A DNA stretch of 64,000 nucleotides from Methanobacteriota archaeon (GTDB taxonomy: Archaea > Methanobacteriota > Methanobacteria > Methanobacteriales > Methanobacteriaceae): assembly GCA_029556335.1 (NCBI GenBank), contig JAKQFA010000006.1:382011-446010 (forward strand). Reading direction: 5' to 3'. Under the pieces are notes generated by a model. The model made no database searches. It was not told the origin of the DNA and was given only the letters and a program-made list of their open reading frames with translations. Both the position numbers and the translations under genes were made by a program. Below, piece by piece: positions 8,899 through 18,522 of the stretch (within the stretch, counting starts at the first letter, position 1; the number at the start of each line of letters is the position of its first letter).

Positions 8899-9045
8899 TA
8901 TCCTATTCACTGTGCACACCATATTCCAACACCCTAAATAGTTTCACGATTTCCGATGAATCAAGATTAAGTAAATTATTCACAATTAACACAGATATTA
9001 GTTAGCATTAAAGAAAATAATTCTTAGCCCTATAGGAGTATTTAA

Positions 9046-10677
9046 ATGGCTATGAAGGAAGCCCAACGTTATATTATCGAAGAAATTTTGGATGGGAATG
9101 TTAAAAGTAGGAAAGATCTCCAAAAACTAAAATTGAAGGTTTGCAGAGATTTTCAACTTGATAAATTTCCCAGCAACTCCTCCATCCTAAAAGAGGCCAC
9201 TCTCCCAGAGCAGAAGTGGATTTCACCATTATTAAAGAAAAAACCAACCCGCACCATATCTGGTGTGGCAGTAGTGGCAGTGATGTGCCCCCCTCACCAG
9301 TGCCCACATGGAAGATGTTTTTACTGTCCAGAATGTGATACGGCCCCTCCCAGTTATACAGGTGAGGAGCCAGCGGCCTTAAGGGCCAGGATGTTTGACT
9401 TTCATCCCTACCGCCAGGTCTACAATCGTCTCTTGCAGTTAGAGAGCATTGGTCATCCACTGGATAAGGTAGAGTTAATAATCATGGGTGGAACTTTTCC
9501 TTCACAACCAATATGTTTCCAGGAATGGTTCATAACTCGCTGTATTCAGGCTATGAATGACTTTGGTGGTGATAGAGATAAAATGGAGGTTTCCACCGAT
9601 GATGAACTGGATGTTCCCACATATTTCCGGTACTTAACTGATGCTCAAGTAGATAATGAACGATCCCGGGTGCGCTGTGTGGGCATGACATTTGAAACAA
9701 GGCCTGATTACTCTAAAAAAGAAGATGTGGATCGCATGCTCCAGATGGGTGTTACCCGGGTGGAACTGGGTGTACAAACCATTTATAATTTTGTGTATCA
9801 CCGTATGGAAAGGGGGCATCGGGTGGAGGATGTGGTGGAGGCTAATCAGGTCCTCCGGGACTCTGGCTTGAAGGTGGCCATGCATTTCATGCCGGGTTTG
9901 TTGTCCAATCCTGAAATGGATCTTCGCATCTTCCGGCGGGTGTTTAGTGATGGGAGGTTCATGCCAGATATGCTGAAGATTTATCCCTGCCTAGTTACCA
10001 AAGGCTCCCGTTTACACCAGAACTGGGAGAAAGGGATTTATCAACCATACAGCACTGCCGATGCCGTGGAAGTCATCGTGGAAATCAAGAAGATGCTGCC
10101 TAAGTGGGTGCGAACCATGCGTATCCAACGGGATATTCCTGCTCAACTCATAGAAGCAGGGGTAAAAAAATCTAACTTGGGGGAGTTGGTTTATCGCAGG
10201 TTGGAAGATGAAGGTAGCAAGTGTCAGTGTATAAGGTGTAGGGAGGTAGGACATCAAGCTTCAAGAGGCATATACCCCGATTTAGATCGAGTTAGGTTAT
10301 TGAGAGAGGAATATGAAGCTGTAGGGGGTAGAGAAATATTTTTATCTGCAGAAGACCCAGAAAATGATGTTCTCATGGGATTTTTACGTCTGCGCATGCC
10401 TTCCAGCGCTGTTCATCGTTCTGAAATTGATGTTAACACTTCTCTGGTGAGGGAACTGCATGTTTACGGCCCCGTGGTCCCCCTTGGTGAGAGAAAAGTA
10501 GATGCCGGGCAGCACCGTGGATATGGTGAGGAACTCCTAAAGGAGGCAGAGAGGATAGCCCGGGAAGAACACGAAATGAAGAAAATGGTAATTACCAGCG
10601 GTGTAGGGGTGCGTGAATACTACCGAAAATTTGGATATCGTAAAGAAGGCCCTTACATGTCCAGATCACTTGATTAA
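9046..10677 (+). CDS. elp3: tRNA uridine(34) 5-carboxymethyl synthase Elp3
   Basis: Radical SAM/acetyltransferase fusion of 543 residues that makes the cm5U34 tRNA wobble modification from acetyl-CoA. The cysteine-rich cluster region C81-P-P-H-Q-C86-P-H-G-R-C91-F-Y-C94 begins the radical SAM domain, followed by G-G-T-F-P-S and F-E-T-R-P-D. The C-terminal GNAT domain (about 390-543) has [11 protein letters not shown] for acetyl-CoA. In archaea Elp3 works without the other Elongator subunits. Start is an ATG 7 nt after AGGAG. Confidence 0.96.
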   Translation: MAMKEAQRYIIEEILDGNVKSRKDLQKLKLKVCRDFQLDKFPSNSSILKEATLPEQKWISPLLKKKPTRTISGVAVVAVMCPPHQCPHGRCFYCPECDTAPPSYTGEEPAALRARMFDFHPYRQVYNRLLQLESIGHPLDKVELIIMGGTFPSQPICFQEWFITRCIQAMNDFGGDRDKMEVSTDDELDVPTYFRYLTDAQVDNERSRVRCVGMTFETRPDYSKKEDVDRMLQMGVTRVELGVQTIYNFVYHRMERGHRVEDVVEANQVLRDSGLKVAMHFMPGLLSNPEMDLRIFRRVFSDGRFMPDMLKIYPCLVTKGSRLHQNWEKGIYQPYSTADAVEVIVEIKKMLPKWVRTMRIQRDIPAQLIEAGVKKSNLGELVYRRLEDEGSKCQCIRCREVGHQASRGIYPDLDRVRLLREEYEAVGGREIFLSAEDPENDVLMGFLRLRMPSSAVHRSEIDVNTSLVRELHVYGPVVPLGERKVDAGQHRGYGEELLKEAERIAREEHEMKKMVITSGVGVREYYRKFGYRKEGPYMSRSLD

Positions 10678-10698
10678 AAATCTTGGAGGTATTATGAT

Positions 10699-11364
10699 AT
10701 GATGGATGCTCAGGAATTGGCTCAGAAAATTGATCATACCAATGTAGGCAGGGATGCCACATGGAATGATATAGAAAAGCTCTGTGATGAAGCAGAGTTG
10801 TATGGATTTAGGAATGTATGTGTAACCCCCACCCAAACAGCCCGGGCTAGCAAGTTTTTAGAAAATAGTTCGGTGGGTGTTTGCACAGTGATAGGCTTCC
10901 CATTTGGAGTTCAGACGCTCTACTCCAAGGCCTTTGAAGTTAAAGATGCCATTGATAATGGTGCTAATGAACTGGACATGGTTTTAAATGTAGGTGCACT
11001 GCATTCTGGGGATGATAATCTGGTTTATCGTGATATAAGGGGTGTGGTGCTGGCTGCTGGTGGAAAAGTTGTAAAGGTAATCTTTGAAACTGGATTGTTA
11101 AGTTCCCAGGAAAAGGTCCGAGCTTGCCACATAGCCCAAAGGGCAGGAGCCCATTATGTGAAAACATCTACTGGCATAGGAACCACTGGTGCCACTGTTG
11201 AAGATGTGAAACTTATGAGGCAGAATATAAAACCAGAAATGAAGATCAAGGCTGCTGGGGGTATTAGGGATTTAGAAACTGCCTTGGCCATGATTGAAGC
11301 AGGTGCCAGTAGAATAGGAACTTCAAGTGGTGTACAAATTATGGAAGGACTGTCTAGAGTTTAG
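10699..11364 (+). CDS. deoC: Deoxyribose-phosphate aldolase
   Basis: Class I aldolase of 221 residues: D-ribose 5-phosphate-type substrate 2-deoxyribose 5-phosphate is split to acetaldehyde and glyceraldehyde 3-phosphate. Seen: I-D-H-T (11-14), E-L-D-M-V-L-N-V-G (91-99), and Y-V-K155-T-S-T-G with the Schiff-base lysine. Length is normal. Two ATGs (10699, 10702) follow GGAGGTATTATGAT. It sits 21 nt after elp3 and 9 nt before the cyclophilin-like gene, so the three may be one transcript. Confidence 0.95.
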   Translation: MMDAQELAQKIDHTNVGRDATWNDIEKLCDEAELYGFRNVCVTPTQTARASKFLENSSVGVCTVIGFPFGVQTLYSKAFEVKDAIDNGANELDMVLNVGALHSGDDNLVYRDIRGVVLAAGGKVVKVIFETGLLSSQEKVRACHIAQRAGAHYVKTSTGIGTTGATVEDVKLMRQNIKPEMKIKAAGGIRDLETALAMIEAGASRIGTSSGVQIMEGLSRV

Positions 11365-11373
11365 GATGATCCC

Positions 11374-11724
11374 ATGGAAATAGAAATTGAAGTAGTGGGT
11401 AAAGGAGTGGCAAAGGCAATTCTGGATGATCGGAACCCGGAGACTGCTACTAAAATTTATAACATACTCCCCCTGGAAGGCGAGGCCCTGGAATGGCAGG
11501 ATGAAGTGTATTTTACCATACCTTTAGTTTCAGGATACGAAAATCCATCTTCTTCATCTGAAAGTGGTGATCTATCCTACTGGCCGCCTGGATATGCCTT
11601 CTGCATATTTTTTGGTAACACACAGCCTGTCTCAGAGGTTAACCATATAGGGCGGATAACTGAGAATCTGGAACTGTTCAGTGAAGTATCCGGGGATGAC
11701 ACCATTCTACTGAGGAAAGTATGA
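11374..11724 (+). CDS. Cyclophilin-like fold protein (DUF369)
   Basis: A 116-residue protein with L-P-L-E-G-E-A-L-E-W-Q-D-E-V-Y-F and Y-W-P-P-G-Y-A-F-C-I-F-F-G, the hallmark segments of the DUF369/TM1367 cyclophilin-like family. The fold resembles peptidyl-prolyl isomerases, but no enzymatic activity is established for the family. It follows deoC closely and is probably cotranscribed. Confidence 0.8.
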   Translation: MEIEIEVVGKGVAKAILDDRNPETATKIYNILPLEGEALEWQDEVYFTIPLVSGYENPSSSSESGDLSYWPPGYAFCIFFGNTQPVSEVNHIGRITENLELFSEVSGDDTILLRKV

Positions 11725-11893
11725 GATTTTTTCTAAGGTAAAAACAAACAACAAAAAAATGTCTTTTCTGGCTAGGAAACCATTGGTTGACCAACTCAGC
11801 TAATAGGGTATGTTAACCAGTTCACAAGCATAGACAGGCTATCATTTTGTAATCTAAGAAATTCGGATGATTTATTCCTGGTTCTTTCAATAG

Positions 11894-12003
11894 CCATGGT
11901 CCTACTGGTTATATATCGTTATCACCGATTCAGGCTCTTTTTTCATGAAAAATGGGGGTGGTGGAGAATTAAAATAATCTATGAACACAGAAATCGAAAT
12001 TAA
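11894..12003 (+). other. Possible remnant or very small membrane protein
   Basis: From the ATG at 11894 a 35-residue frame runs M-V-L-L-V-I-Y-R-Y-H-R-F-R-L-F-F followed by W-G-W-W and a basic tail; the frame is open further upstream from about 11806. It looks like one transmembrane helix with a positively charged end. There is no ribosome binding site, and its stop overlaps the stop of cofH on the other strand. It may be the tail of a lost gene. Confidence 0.2.
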
Positions 12004-13115
12004 AACTCCTGAAATTCTCTATACAGGGTGTCACGCTCAGCAGGTATTCTTCCCATGTCTTCCACTATTCTACGAAGCTCTGAAGGAGGAGTATAAACTC
12101 CGTACTTAGACCCGGCGGATCTGGAAATATTTTCCTCTCCTAGTGTTCCACCTAAATCGTTTGCCCCTGCAGTGAGGCAAACTTGGGAGAATTTGAAGCC
12201 TAGTTTTACCCATGAAACTTGTATATTAGGTAACAAGTCCCCGAACATCAGTCTGGACACGGCATACACTTTTAAATCTTCAGTACCAGTGGTTCCAGGC
12301 CGGGATAGCCCCTTGAGGTAGATGGGGGCGTACTGGTGCATGAAGGTCAGGGGCACAAATTCGGTGAAGCCCCCAGTTCTTTCCTGAATCTGGCGGAGTA
12401 TTTCCAGATGCTCCACCCTTTGATGAACGGTTTCAACATGTCCATACATCATGGTGCAGGTGGTGGGAATATCATGGTGATGCGCTTTTTCTATTACATC
12501 CACCCACTCTGTGGTGGAGAGTTTGCCAGGACAGATTACCTTACGCACCTGGTCATTTAATATTTCTGCCGCTGTACCTGGCATAGAACCCAGGCCTGCT
12601 TTTTTTAACATCTTAAGAGTTTCATCCAGGGATAACTCTGCTTGCATGGCACCATAGTAGATTTCCATTGGTGAAAAGGCGTGTACGTGTAATTCTGGAA
12701 TTTCCTCCTTGACAGCTTGGAGAAGATCTTCATAAAAATAGGCATCTACAGCAGGATGCAGACCACCCTGGATGCAGACCTCCACGGCCCCATTTTTCCA
12801 AGCTCTCCTGGCCCTCTGGACTATTTCTTCAATGGCAAGGAAGTATGCTTCTTTTTCACCCTTCTTTTTGCGAAAGGCACAGAAGCCACAGGTCCCGGTG
12901 CAGATGTTGGTGAAGTTTATATTCCAATTCTGTATGTAGGTGACTTTATCTCCAATCAGATCTTTTCGAAATTTGTCTGCAGCTATAACTAGGGCATGAA
13001 AATTATCTCCAGTTGTTTCCATTAATTTAAGGGCTTCTTCAGTGGAAATAGGGTCATGAAATGCTTTTTCTAGTATACCTTCTATCTGGGGGTCAATCTC
13101 CAGACTCTTATTCAT
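12000..13115 (-). CDS. cofH: F420 synthesis: 5-amino-6-(D-ribitylamino)uracil-tyrosine hydroxyphenyl transferase
   Basis: Radical SAM subunit of FO synthase, 371 residues, which adds tyrosine's hydroxybenzyl moiety to the ribitylaminouracil precursor of coenzyme F420. Seen: N-F-T-N-I-C72-T-G-T-C76-G-F-C79-A-F, then I-Q-G-G-L-H-P and [12 protein letters not shown] at 13136 would extend the product by seven residues; the ATG at 13115 has AGGAATTGTC in front and aligns with the usual start. CofG, the partner enzyme, is not in this window. Confidence 0.95.
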   Translation of the reverse strand: MNKSLEIDPQIEGILEKAFHDPISTEEALKLMETTGDNFHALVIAADKFRKDLIGDKVTYIQNWNINFTNICTGTCGFCAFRKKKGEKEAYFLAIEEIVQRARRAWKNGAVEVCIQGGLHPAVDAYFYEDLLQAVKEEIPELHVHAFSPMEIYYGAMQAELSLDETLKMLKKAGLGSMPGTAAEILNDQVRKVICPGKLSTTEWVDVIEKAHHHDIPTTCTMMYGHVETVHQRVEHLEILRQIQERTGGFTEFVPLTFMHQYAPIYLKGLSRPGTTGTEDLKVYAVSRLMFGDLLPNIQVSWVKLGFKFSQVCLTAGANDLGGTLGEENISRSAGSKYGVYTPPSELRRIVEDMGRIPAERDTLYREFQEF

Positions 13116-13226
13116 GACAATTCCTATAGCGTACAATAACCTTATAACTTTTGGTTAGATGATGAACTCATCTGCCCAGTGGATAGTGGGTATACACTTG
13201 CCCAGAAGACCATTAATACCGATATA

Positions 13227-13236
13227 TTTAAATATA
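13227..13236 (+). promoter_or_regulatory. TATA box of the histone gene
   Basis: TTTAAATATA about 33-42 nt upstream of the histone ATG. A transcript starting some 25 nt downstream would carry the AGGAGGTGA site and only a short leader. Confidence 0.65.
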
Positions 13237-13255
13237 ATAGTGCCCTAGCTAAATT

Positions 13256-13475
<220 letters not shown>

Positions 13476-13517
13476 TTGTCTTCTCTTTTGTATTTTTGGG
13501 GATTAATCCCTACTTTA

Positions 13518-13540
13518 TATTTTTTTTCTCCTTTTTTTTG
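13518..13540 (+). terminator. Oligo-T terminator after the histone gene
   Basis: Two T-runs (7 and 8 T) about 45-65 nt after the histone stop, the typical archaeal intrinsic termination signal without a required hairpin. Confidence 0.5.
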
Positions 13541-13648
13541 CAAAACCAATTAAATACTAAATTGCATATTAGCTACTTTCATCTTCAACCAAAAATTTAA
13601 TAGACTTCATACTTAAATAAATCTGTTAAATTATGGAAAGGAATGTAT

Positions 13649-14140
13649 ATGAGCACCATGGATAATTTAAAAGAAGCATTTGCTGGTGAATCTCAGGCAA
13701 ACCATAAATATATGGCGTTTGCTAGAAAAGCCGATGAAGAAGGTTATACTCAGATAGCAAAGTTATTCCGGGCTGCTGCTGAGGCTGAAAGAGTGCATGC
13801 TCACAACCACTTCACCATTATGGGTGGTATCAGCTCCACCGAAGAGAACCTAAAAATGGCGATATCTGGAGAGATTGATGAATTTGAGAACATGTATCCC
13901 GATTTCATTGAAGAAGCTAAAAAAGATGGCAACAAAAAGGCAGTCTGGACCTTTGACGTTGCAAACCAGGTGGAACAGATACATGCAGTATTGTACAAGA
14001 ACGCCCTGGAATCCATTGGTAACACAGAAGAAGTGGATTACTATGTATGTGGCTGTTGTGGCAACACGGTAGAAAATGAGGCCCCTGACATATGTCCAGT
14101 GTGTAAATGTCCTAAAGTTGAGTTTTTCAGGGTAGAATAA
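13649..14140 (+). CDS. Rubrerythrin
   Basis: About 163 residues. The N-terminal four-helix diiron domain shows E-S-Q-A-N-H-K-Y and E-A-E-R-V-H-A-H-N-H-F; the C-terminal rubredoxin-like domain has C-G-C-C-G-N-T and C-P-V-C-K-C-P-K. It reduces peroxide and protects this strict anaerobe from oxygen. ATG at 13643, 13649 and 13658 are in frame; AAAGGA sits best for 13649. A TATA-like CTTAAATAAAT lies near 13611-13621. Confidence 0.93.
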   Translation: MSTMDNLKEAFAGESQANHKYMAFARKADEEGYTQIAKLFRAAAEAERVHAHNHFTIMGGISSTEENLKMAISGEIDEFENMYPDFIEEAKKDGNKKAVWTFDVANQVEQIHAVLYKNALESIGNTEEVDYYVCGCCGNTVENEAPDICPVCKCPKVEFFRVE

Positions 14141-14161
14141 GTAAAATATCTTCTTATTCTC

Positions 14162-14170
14162 TTTTTTTTT
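14162..14170 (+). terminator. Oligo-T terminator after rubrerythrin
   Basis: Nine consecutive T about 20 nt after the rubrerythrin stop codon. Confidence 0.5.
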
Positions 14171-14315
14171 CATAAAAAAATTTTTTTAATCTTTGATCTT
14201 GTCTTTGGACTTTCGTTCACTGGTATTGAAAAATATTTGTTTAAAATCAATCTGGGTATTGATGAATGTTAAAATTATATACAAATGGACACAGAAGATT
14301 ATGTGGAGAGGTGTC

Positions 14316-14594
14316 ATGATGAAGGTTACTGAACTTTTAGGAAAAAAAGTCCTGGATAAAGATGCAATGGGTGTTGGTAAAATTTCTGATATGGATATTG
14401 ATGCAGTTGAAGGAACTGTTAGTTCAATTACCATATCTTCCAGTGATTTTAGTATTAACCGGGATGATTATGAGATCACCAATCAGGATATTGACCAAGT
14501 GGGTGACTACGTACTTTTGAAAATAGATAAAACAGAGTTGGATATCCGGGCAGAATCATCTCAAGAGACCGAAAAAAGGAAGTTTAAACTTTAA
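14316..14594 (+). CDS. PRC-barrel domain protein
   Basis: A 92-residue protein with the PRC-barrel pattern: V-T-E-L-L-G-K-K-V-L-D, G-V-G-K-I-S-D-M-D-I-D, and D-Q-V-G-D-Y-V-L-L-K. Small PRC-barrel proteins are common in methanogens and are thought to bind partners; no specific role is known. The frame is open upstream to 14193, but GGAGAGGTGTC precedes the ATG at 14316 and a TATA-like AATTATATACA lies near 14273-14283, inside the longer version. Confidence 0.85.
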   Translation: MMKVTELLGKKVLDKDAMGVGKISDMDIDAVEGTVSSITISSSDFSINRDDYEITNQDIDQVGDYVLLKIDKTELDIRAESSQETEKRKFKL

Positions 14595-14629
14595 AAATAA
14601 TTCAGAGTTAACTTAAGGGGTATAAACAT

Positions 14630-14968
14630 ATGTCAACCGACTTCAAGGGTAAAAACATAGTTAAAGGTACTCACGTACGTTACACTGGAACTGGAACTGC
14701 TGGTGAGGTCCTTGATGTCCGTGAAGACCAGAAGGCGAAGTGGGCTCAGATGGACAGCACCAATTTATGGTACAACATCAGATTCCTGGAAATCATGGAT
14801 CCAGAAGAGTACCAGAAGGTGAAACACCGAGAATCTTTGCGGGAGAGAATTTCTGCTGAAAAATCTCCTGAAAAAGATGAAATTGCCCGTAAAACTGTGG
14901 AAAAATTAAAAAAGAAATTCGGTGAAGACGTGGATATGAGTAACGAGCTCTGTGACGGTGGAGGATAG
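14630..14968 (+). CDS. DUF2098 family protein
   Basis: A 112-residue protein with G-T-H-V-R-Y-T-G-T-G-T-A-G-E-V and W-A-Q-M-D-S-T-N-L-W-Y matching DUF2098, a family seen mainly in methanogens and of unknown function. The second half is a charged helical segment ending in E-L-C-D-G-G-G. It follows the PRC-barrel gene by 35 nt. Confidence 0.8.
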   Translation: MSTDFKGKNIVKGTHVRYTGTGTAGEVLDVREDQKAKWAQMDSTNLWYNIRFLEIMDPEEYQKVKHRESLRERISAEKSPEKDEIARKTVEKLKKKFGEDVDMSNELCDGGG

Positions 14969-15542
14969 ATCAATCCCACATCTATCCATTTTTTTTATGT
15001 CTTCACAAAGGGTTCTTAAGGGCTTCAGGAACAGGAATGGAAATTGCTTAGAATAGCCAGGAGCACCCACCAGTCGAATTAACTTTGTTTTTTTTTACAT
15101 TGTTGGTTTAACATCCATTTTTTTGAATCTAAATTAGGTTAAAAGTATTGTTATCCGTCTAAAACCATTGGGATTGGCTTCCAGTGGCCATATTATTCGC
15201 CTATCCGTTGGTTTGGAATTTTATCGAAAATCTTCTCCGGGTCCAGGGAACTGGGATTTTTATGGTGGATAATATGGGTGGAGTTCCTGGGGGAGTGGTA
15301 GGACCATGCACCGTAAGGTGAAGGTACGTGGTTACATTCACTTTGGATCAGGGGGATAGTCATGCCTTCCAATACACTCAACTATCAAGATCAGTGGACT
15401 ACCAACCATAAAATAAAAAAAAGGACCAGGGAGTGCTGAGAATATGCTCATAGTTTCATGGGAGGAAATACAATATGGGAAGATTACCACTAATTTCTGA
15501 CTTCATCTATTTACTTATCATCGTATTCTGGAAGATAAGAGT
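14969..15542 (+). other. Non-coding stretch ahead of a ferredoxin remnant
   Basis: No intact gene seen. Reading frames in both directions break quickly. The stretch from about 15180 contains short gene-like pieces without a recognisable product and may be the decayed upstream part of the gene whose ferredoxin end survives at 15543. Confidence 0.35.
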
Positions 15543-15759
15543 ATGGAAATCACACCAGAGCTATCTCTAGTTGAAGCCCATCCCGAGAAATGCAGCTGGT
15601 GTGGAATCTGTGCTGAACCTTGCCCCACTGGCAATTTCATAACGATGGTTATTCCAGCAACTGAACCAATGTAATTATTGTCTATGTTATGTCTCCTTAT
15701 GCCCTGCCGGATTCATTCCTTCTTTTGCAATGATAAAGGCAAGACTTATCTGGCTGTAA
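15543..15759 (+). pseudogene. Frameshifted 2[4Fe-4S] ferredoxin domain remnant
   Basis: From ATG 15543 the frame gives E-K-C-S-W-C-G-I-C-A-E-P-C-P-T-G, a complete CxxCxxCxxxCP cluster motif, then stops at 15672. In the next frame the second cluster motif follows: N-Q-C-N-Y-C-L-C-Y-V-S-L-C-P-A-G, ending at 15759. One extra base therefore splits a two-cluster ferredoxin domain, and the second motif also looks eroded. The spacing resembles the C-terminal domain of EFR1-type flavodoxin-ferredoxins, but the flavodoxin part was not found. Confidence 0.65.
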
Positions 15760-15882
15760 TGGCCCACAGACTTGTTAAAAGGAAATAACATTTTTTTTCA
15801 AGAAAAAGAATATTTTATGGGCTAAAAAGGTGTAATAACTGATATTAGTGCTTTAAATTCTTAATAAAGCATTTCAACAAAG

Positions 15883-15891
15883 ATTATATAC
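15883..15891 (+). promoter_or_regulatory. TATA box of the 15924 gene
   Basis: ATTATATAC, 33-41 nt before the ATG. Transcription starting about 25 nt downstream would leave a leader with the AGGTGATC binding site. Confidence 0.55.
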
Positions 15892-15923
15892 TGTTTCTGA
15901 TATAGTTAATAATAGGTGATCAG

Positions 15924-16439
15924 ATGGATAAAGAAAGATTTCTTTTACCGGCTATTATCATAGTAGTGTTGCTGGTCATAGTTGCGGTGGCCACCTCACT
16001 AATCGGAAATACTACCTTCAAAACAGGAAATGTGGCCTTCCAATACCCAAATTCATGGTATAAGGAACAATCTATAGGAAACTTCGATGATCAGTCATTA
16101 TATTCTGCGGTTACACTTAATAGGGATTTTCAATCTAATAACCAGACTGTAACTGCTTATATAATATTTCAAATGCAAATCACAACACAGGGAGTCTTAC
16201 AACTACCCAGTACTGGGAGTATAACCACTAATTCTACCAACTCCACTGTAGGAACCATCAACATTGGCGATTTTAAAGCAACTCAACTGGGTAATCTGGG
16301 CCCAGAAGTGGCTCAGAAAGTAACTATAATACAAAAAGACAACTTTTATTACACGATACAATACATTTGTCCTTCCAGCGCTCTTAACGAAACAACGGAA
16401 GCATACAACATGATCTTGAGCACACTACAACTGTCCTAA
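15924..16439 (+). CDS. Membrane-anchored PsbP-like protein
   Basis: A 171-residue protein with one N-terminal transmembrane segment (about 8-28) and an outside domain beginning V-A-F-Q-Y-P-N-S-W-Y, the start of PsbP-related domains common in Methanobacterium. Several N-x-S/T sites suggest exposure on the outer face. The function of these archaeal proteins is not known. A lipoprotein of the same kind is encoded at 45154 with V-S-F-D-Y-P-N-T-W at the same place. Confidence 0.7.
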   Translation: MDKERFLLPAIIIVVLLVIVAVATSLIGNTTFKTGNVAFQYPNSWYKEQSIGNFDDQSLYSAVTLNRDFQSNNQTVTAYIIFQMQITTQGVLQLPSTGSITTNSTNSTVGTINIGDFKATQLGNLGPEVAQKVTIIQKDNFYYTIQYICPSSALNETTEAYNMILSTLQLS

Positions 16440-16482
16440 GAAAACTGAATCTTAATATGGTTGGACTCTTCCAACCATTTTT

Positions 16483-16857
16483 CTATTTTCTTAATATTTT
16501 TGGTCTGAGGATAGATTTATTGATGAATTCCTGTTCTATTCCTGTTTCTTCCTTTAATATTCGGCTAATTAACCCTTTTTCTGAATTTAAATTGAAGGAG
16601 GCATTTATATTTATAATCCCATTTTGGCCATAGATTTCTATTAAGAAATCTTCAGGGTCAATTAAGGACTCTGGGTCAATCTCCAAGTATCGGGCAGAAC
16701 CAAAGATCTCCAGGGCCACAGCTTTTCTTTTGGGATTCAAATCCACAGTCATATTATTTAACTCAATTGATTCCTGGTAATCGTACTCATCGAAGTTGAA
16801 AATAAAAATGATATCTCTTTTGGGATCATAATCCCAGTTTAACATTCGTTTACACAT
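16483..16857 (-). CDS. DUF2283-like protein
   Basis: About 124 residues. The first half reads W-D-Y-D-P-K-R-D-I-I-F-I-F-N and, later, K-A-V-A-L-E-I-F-G-S-A-R-Y-L, which fits the small DUF2283 family of unknown function; the second half (I-D-P-E-D-F-L-I-E-I-Y) is not recognised. The frame runs six codons further to 16875; the ATG at 16857 was chosen with only weak AGGTTT upstream. Confidence 0.5.
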   Translation of the reverse strand: MCKRMLNWDYDPKRDIIFIFNFDEYDYQESIELNNMTVDLNPKRKAVALEIFGSARYLEIDPESLIDPEDFLIEIYGQNGIININASFNLNSEKGLISRILKEETGIEQEFINKSILRPKILRK

Positions 16858-16875
16858 AACAATCAAACCTATCAA

Positions 16876-17205
16876 TATGTTAATGTTAAAACTATATTAT
16901 TAATATTAATCATTAAATAGTTTATGGTAATTCTGCCGATCACATCAGTAGGATCACAAAAAGAATCGGGGCACTTATAAATATTTTTGATAAGCTGTGA
17001 AGGAAAAAATACTATTTTCTGGGAATGTATATAAAGAATCTAAGGAATTTGGAAAATTGAGTGTTAATTCAAATCTCAACATTCAGAGTTACTTGTTATG
17101 TACAATATTAAACGAATAACATAGTTACTTAGGATATATTATAATATACTGCGATGTACAGAATTTTTAAGAACTAATATAAAAAAACACGAACTGGAGT
17201 AAAAA
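16876..17205 (+). other. Intergenic region with divergent promoters
   Basis: No gene seen in about 330 AT-rich bases. TATA-like sequences near 17135-17150 could serve the plus-strand gene at 17206, and others near 16890-16915 the minus-strand DUF2283 gene. Confidence 0.3.
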
Positions 17206-17823
17206 ATGTCACAGTATGGCTTAGACCAGAAAAATATCAACTTGGATGAAATAACAGAAAATTCCCTGAAAAATTTGGCTTTATTTGAAGTAATAAAAAC
17301 AGGTGTCCTGTCTAAAGATGATGTAACCCGATATAACTGTTACCAGATTTTACTGCGTTTGAGCGAAGAACATCCGGATTTTTTATATCTTCACTGGGAT
17401 TATTTTTACAAAATGCTGAAGAGTAACAACAATTACCATCAGAACATAGCCATTAATATCTTGGCCAATTTAAGCATGGTGGATGTTGAAAATAGATTCG
17501 AAGATATTTTTGAAGATTATTACCACATTCTCGCTGGAGAACGGACAATAACTGCATCTCATGTGGCCCTTAATTCATCTACCATCTACATTAACAAGCC
17601 AGAATTACGAAGCATAATTATTGATCAGCTACTTAACATTGATAATATTCACAGGGGAAAACAAAAAGAACTGGTGAAGGCTTATGCCATTGAATCATTG
17701 CTAAAAATATATCCTCATGAGGAAGATAAAAAAAGAATCGATGACTTTGTGAAATCACAGTTAAAAAGTTCCAGTCCTAAAACCCGTAATATGGCGGCTT
17801 GTTTTATGGAAAAATGCCTTTAA
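17206..17823 (+). CDS. Helical-repeat (HEAT-like) protein of unknown function
   Basis: A 205-residue all-helical protein with repeated units of about 35-40 residues (for example Y-N-C-Y-Q-I-L-L-R-L, N-I-A-I-N-I-L-A-N-L, A-Y-A-I-E-S-L-L-K-I, N-M-A-A-C-F-M). This looks like HEAT/ARM-type repeats that bind other proteins. No signal peptide or membrane segment. It stands alone between a decayed ferredoxin region and a decayed ABC transporter. Confidence 0.55.
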   Translation: MSQYGLDQKNINLDEITENSLKNLALFEVIKTGVLSKDDVTRYNCYQILLRLSEEHPDFLYLHWDYFYKMLKSNNNYHQNIAINILANLSMVDVENRFEDIFEDYYHILAGERTITASHVALNSSTIYINKPELRSIIIDQLLNIDNIHRGKQKELVKAYAIESLLKIYPHEEDKKRIDDFVKSQLKSSSPKTRNMAACFMEKCL

Positions 17824-18037
17824 CAAAATATTAGTTGATTTGAAGTCGGATGCTGTAACTTTTTTTGTTTTGAATGGCTTTTAATTATTAGAAATAATTT
17901 TTTTATACATGGAATTATGTTAACACGTACCTATTAGTTTAATTTATTAGGAGTAACTCATTAGCAGTCCAGTTATGGTCTCCGAATCTGAGCAATCTCT
18001 AAAATAAAGAACAAGGAGTAGTTGAACTCAATTTTGA

Positions 18038-18441
18038 AATTCATCAAGTCGAAGTTTTTTTGGTTATCTCGGACCAAACGGGGCTGATAAGACTACCACC
18101 ATCAGTTTTCTTCTTGACCATATCCGATGCGTCTCTGGGATTTATCGGTATTTGATCTTGTCTGGAACATTTTTTGGAGCTTTGACCCCATTTTTTTTAC
18201 TTGCCCTACAGTGGGATCAGGAACTCAGTATGGGAAAAGCACTTAGACTGGGACTTTTATCTTACCTTTTAAATGCACTGGCTCCAGTGGTTACTGAACT
18301 GATACTTTACCAGGTTTATCTGTGTTTTATTATTATATAGGGAATGATCCACTCATCAAAGGGTTTAACGGGTGGTATGAGTCTGTACTTTTAATTTCCA
18401 CCTTTTCACTGGTTTTTGTGGGAATTTTTGTAAAGACGTGA
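18038..18441 (+). pseudogene. ABC transporter remnant (ATPase fragment joined to permease fragment)
   Basis: The frame from about 18038 has G-Y-L-G-P-N-G-A-D-K-T-T-T, a Walker A loop with Asp where Gly is required before Lys. After about 15 more codons it runs straight into hydrophobic permease-like sequence (L-I-L-S-G-T-F-F-G-A-L-T) and stops near 18340. The last permease helix continues in another frame (S-V-L-L-I-S-T-F-S-L-V-F-V-G-I-F) to 18441. A deletion between ATPase and permease plus a frameshift explains this. Confidence 0.65.
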
Positions 18442-18522
18442 TCTTGGAACTTGATCAGATTAATGAAATGAACTTAGAATTACTCTAGGAAGATTATTAT
18501 TATCCATGAAGACTTTCTAAAT

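Noticed and set aside
14193..14315. Longer N-terminus for the PRC-barrel protein
   Set aside because: The TATA-like box and binding site of the gene lie inside the extension.
15193..15381. 62-codon minus-strand frame
   Set aside because: No ribosome binding site and no recognisable pattern; lies in a decayed region.
18152..18340. 62-codon membrane protein gene
   Set aside because: It is the continuation of the frame carrying the broken Walker A loop and lacks a binding site, so it was treated as part of the pseudogene.
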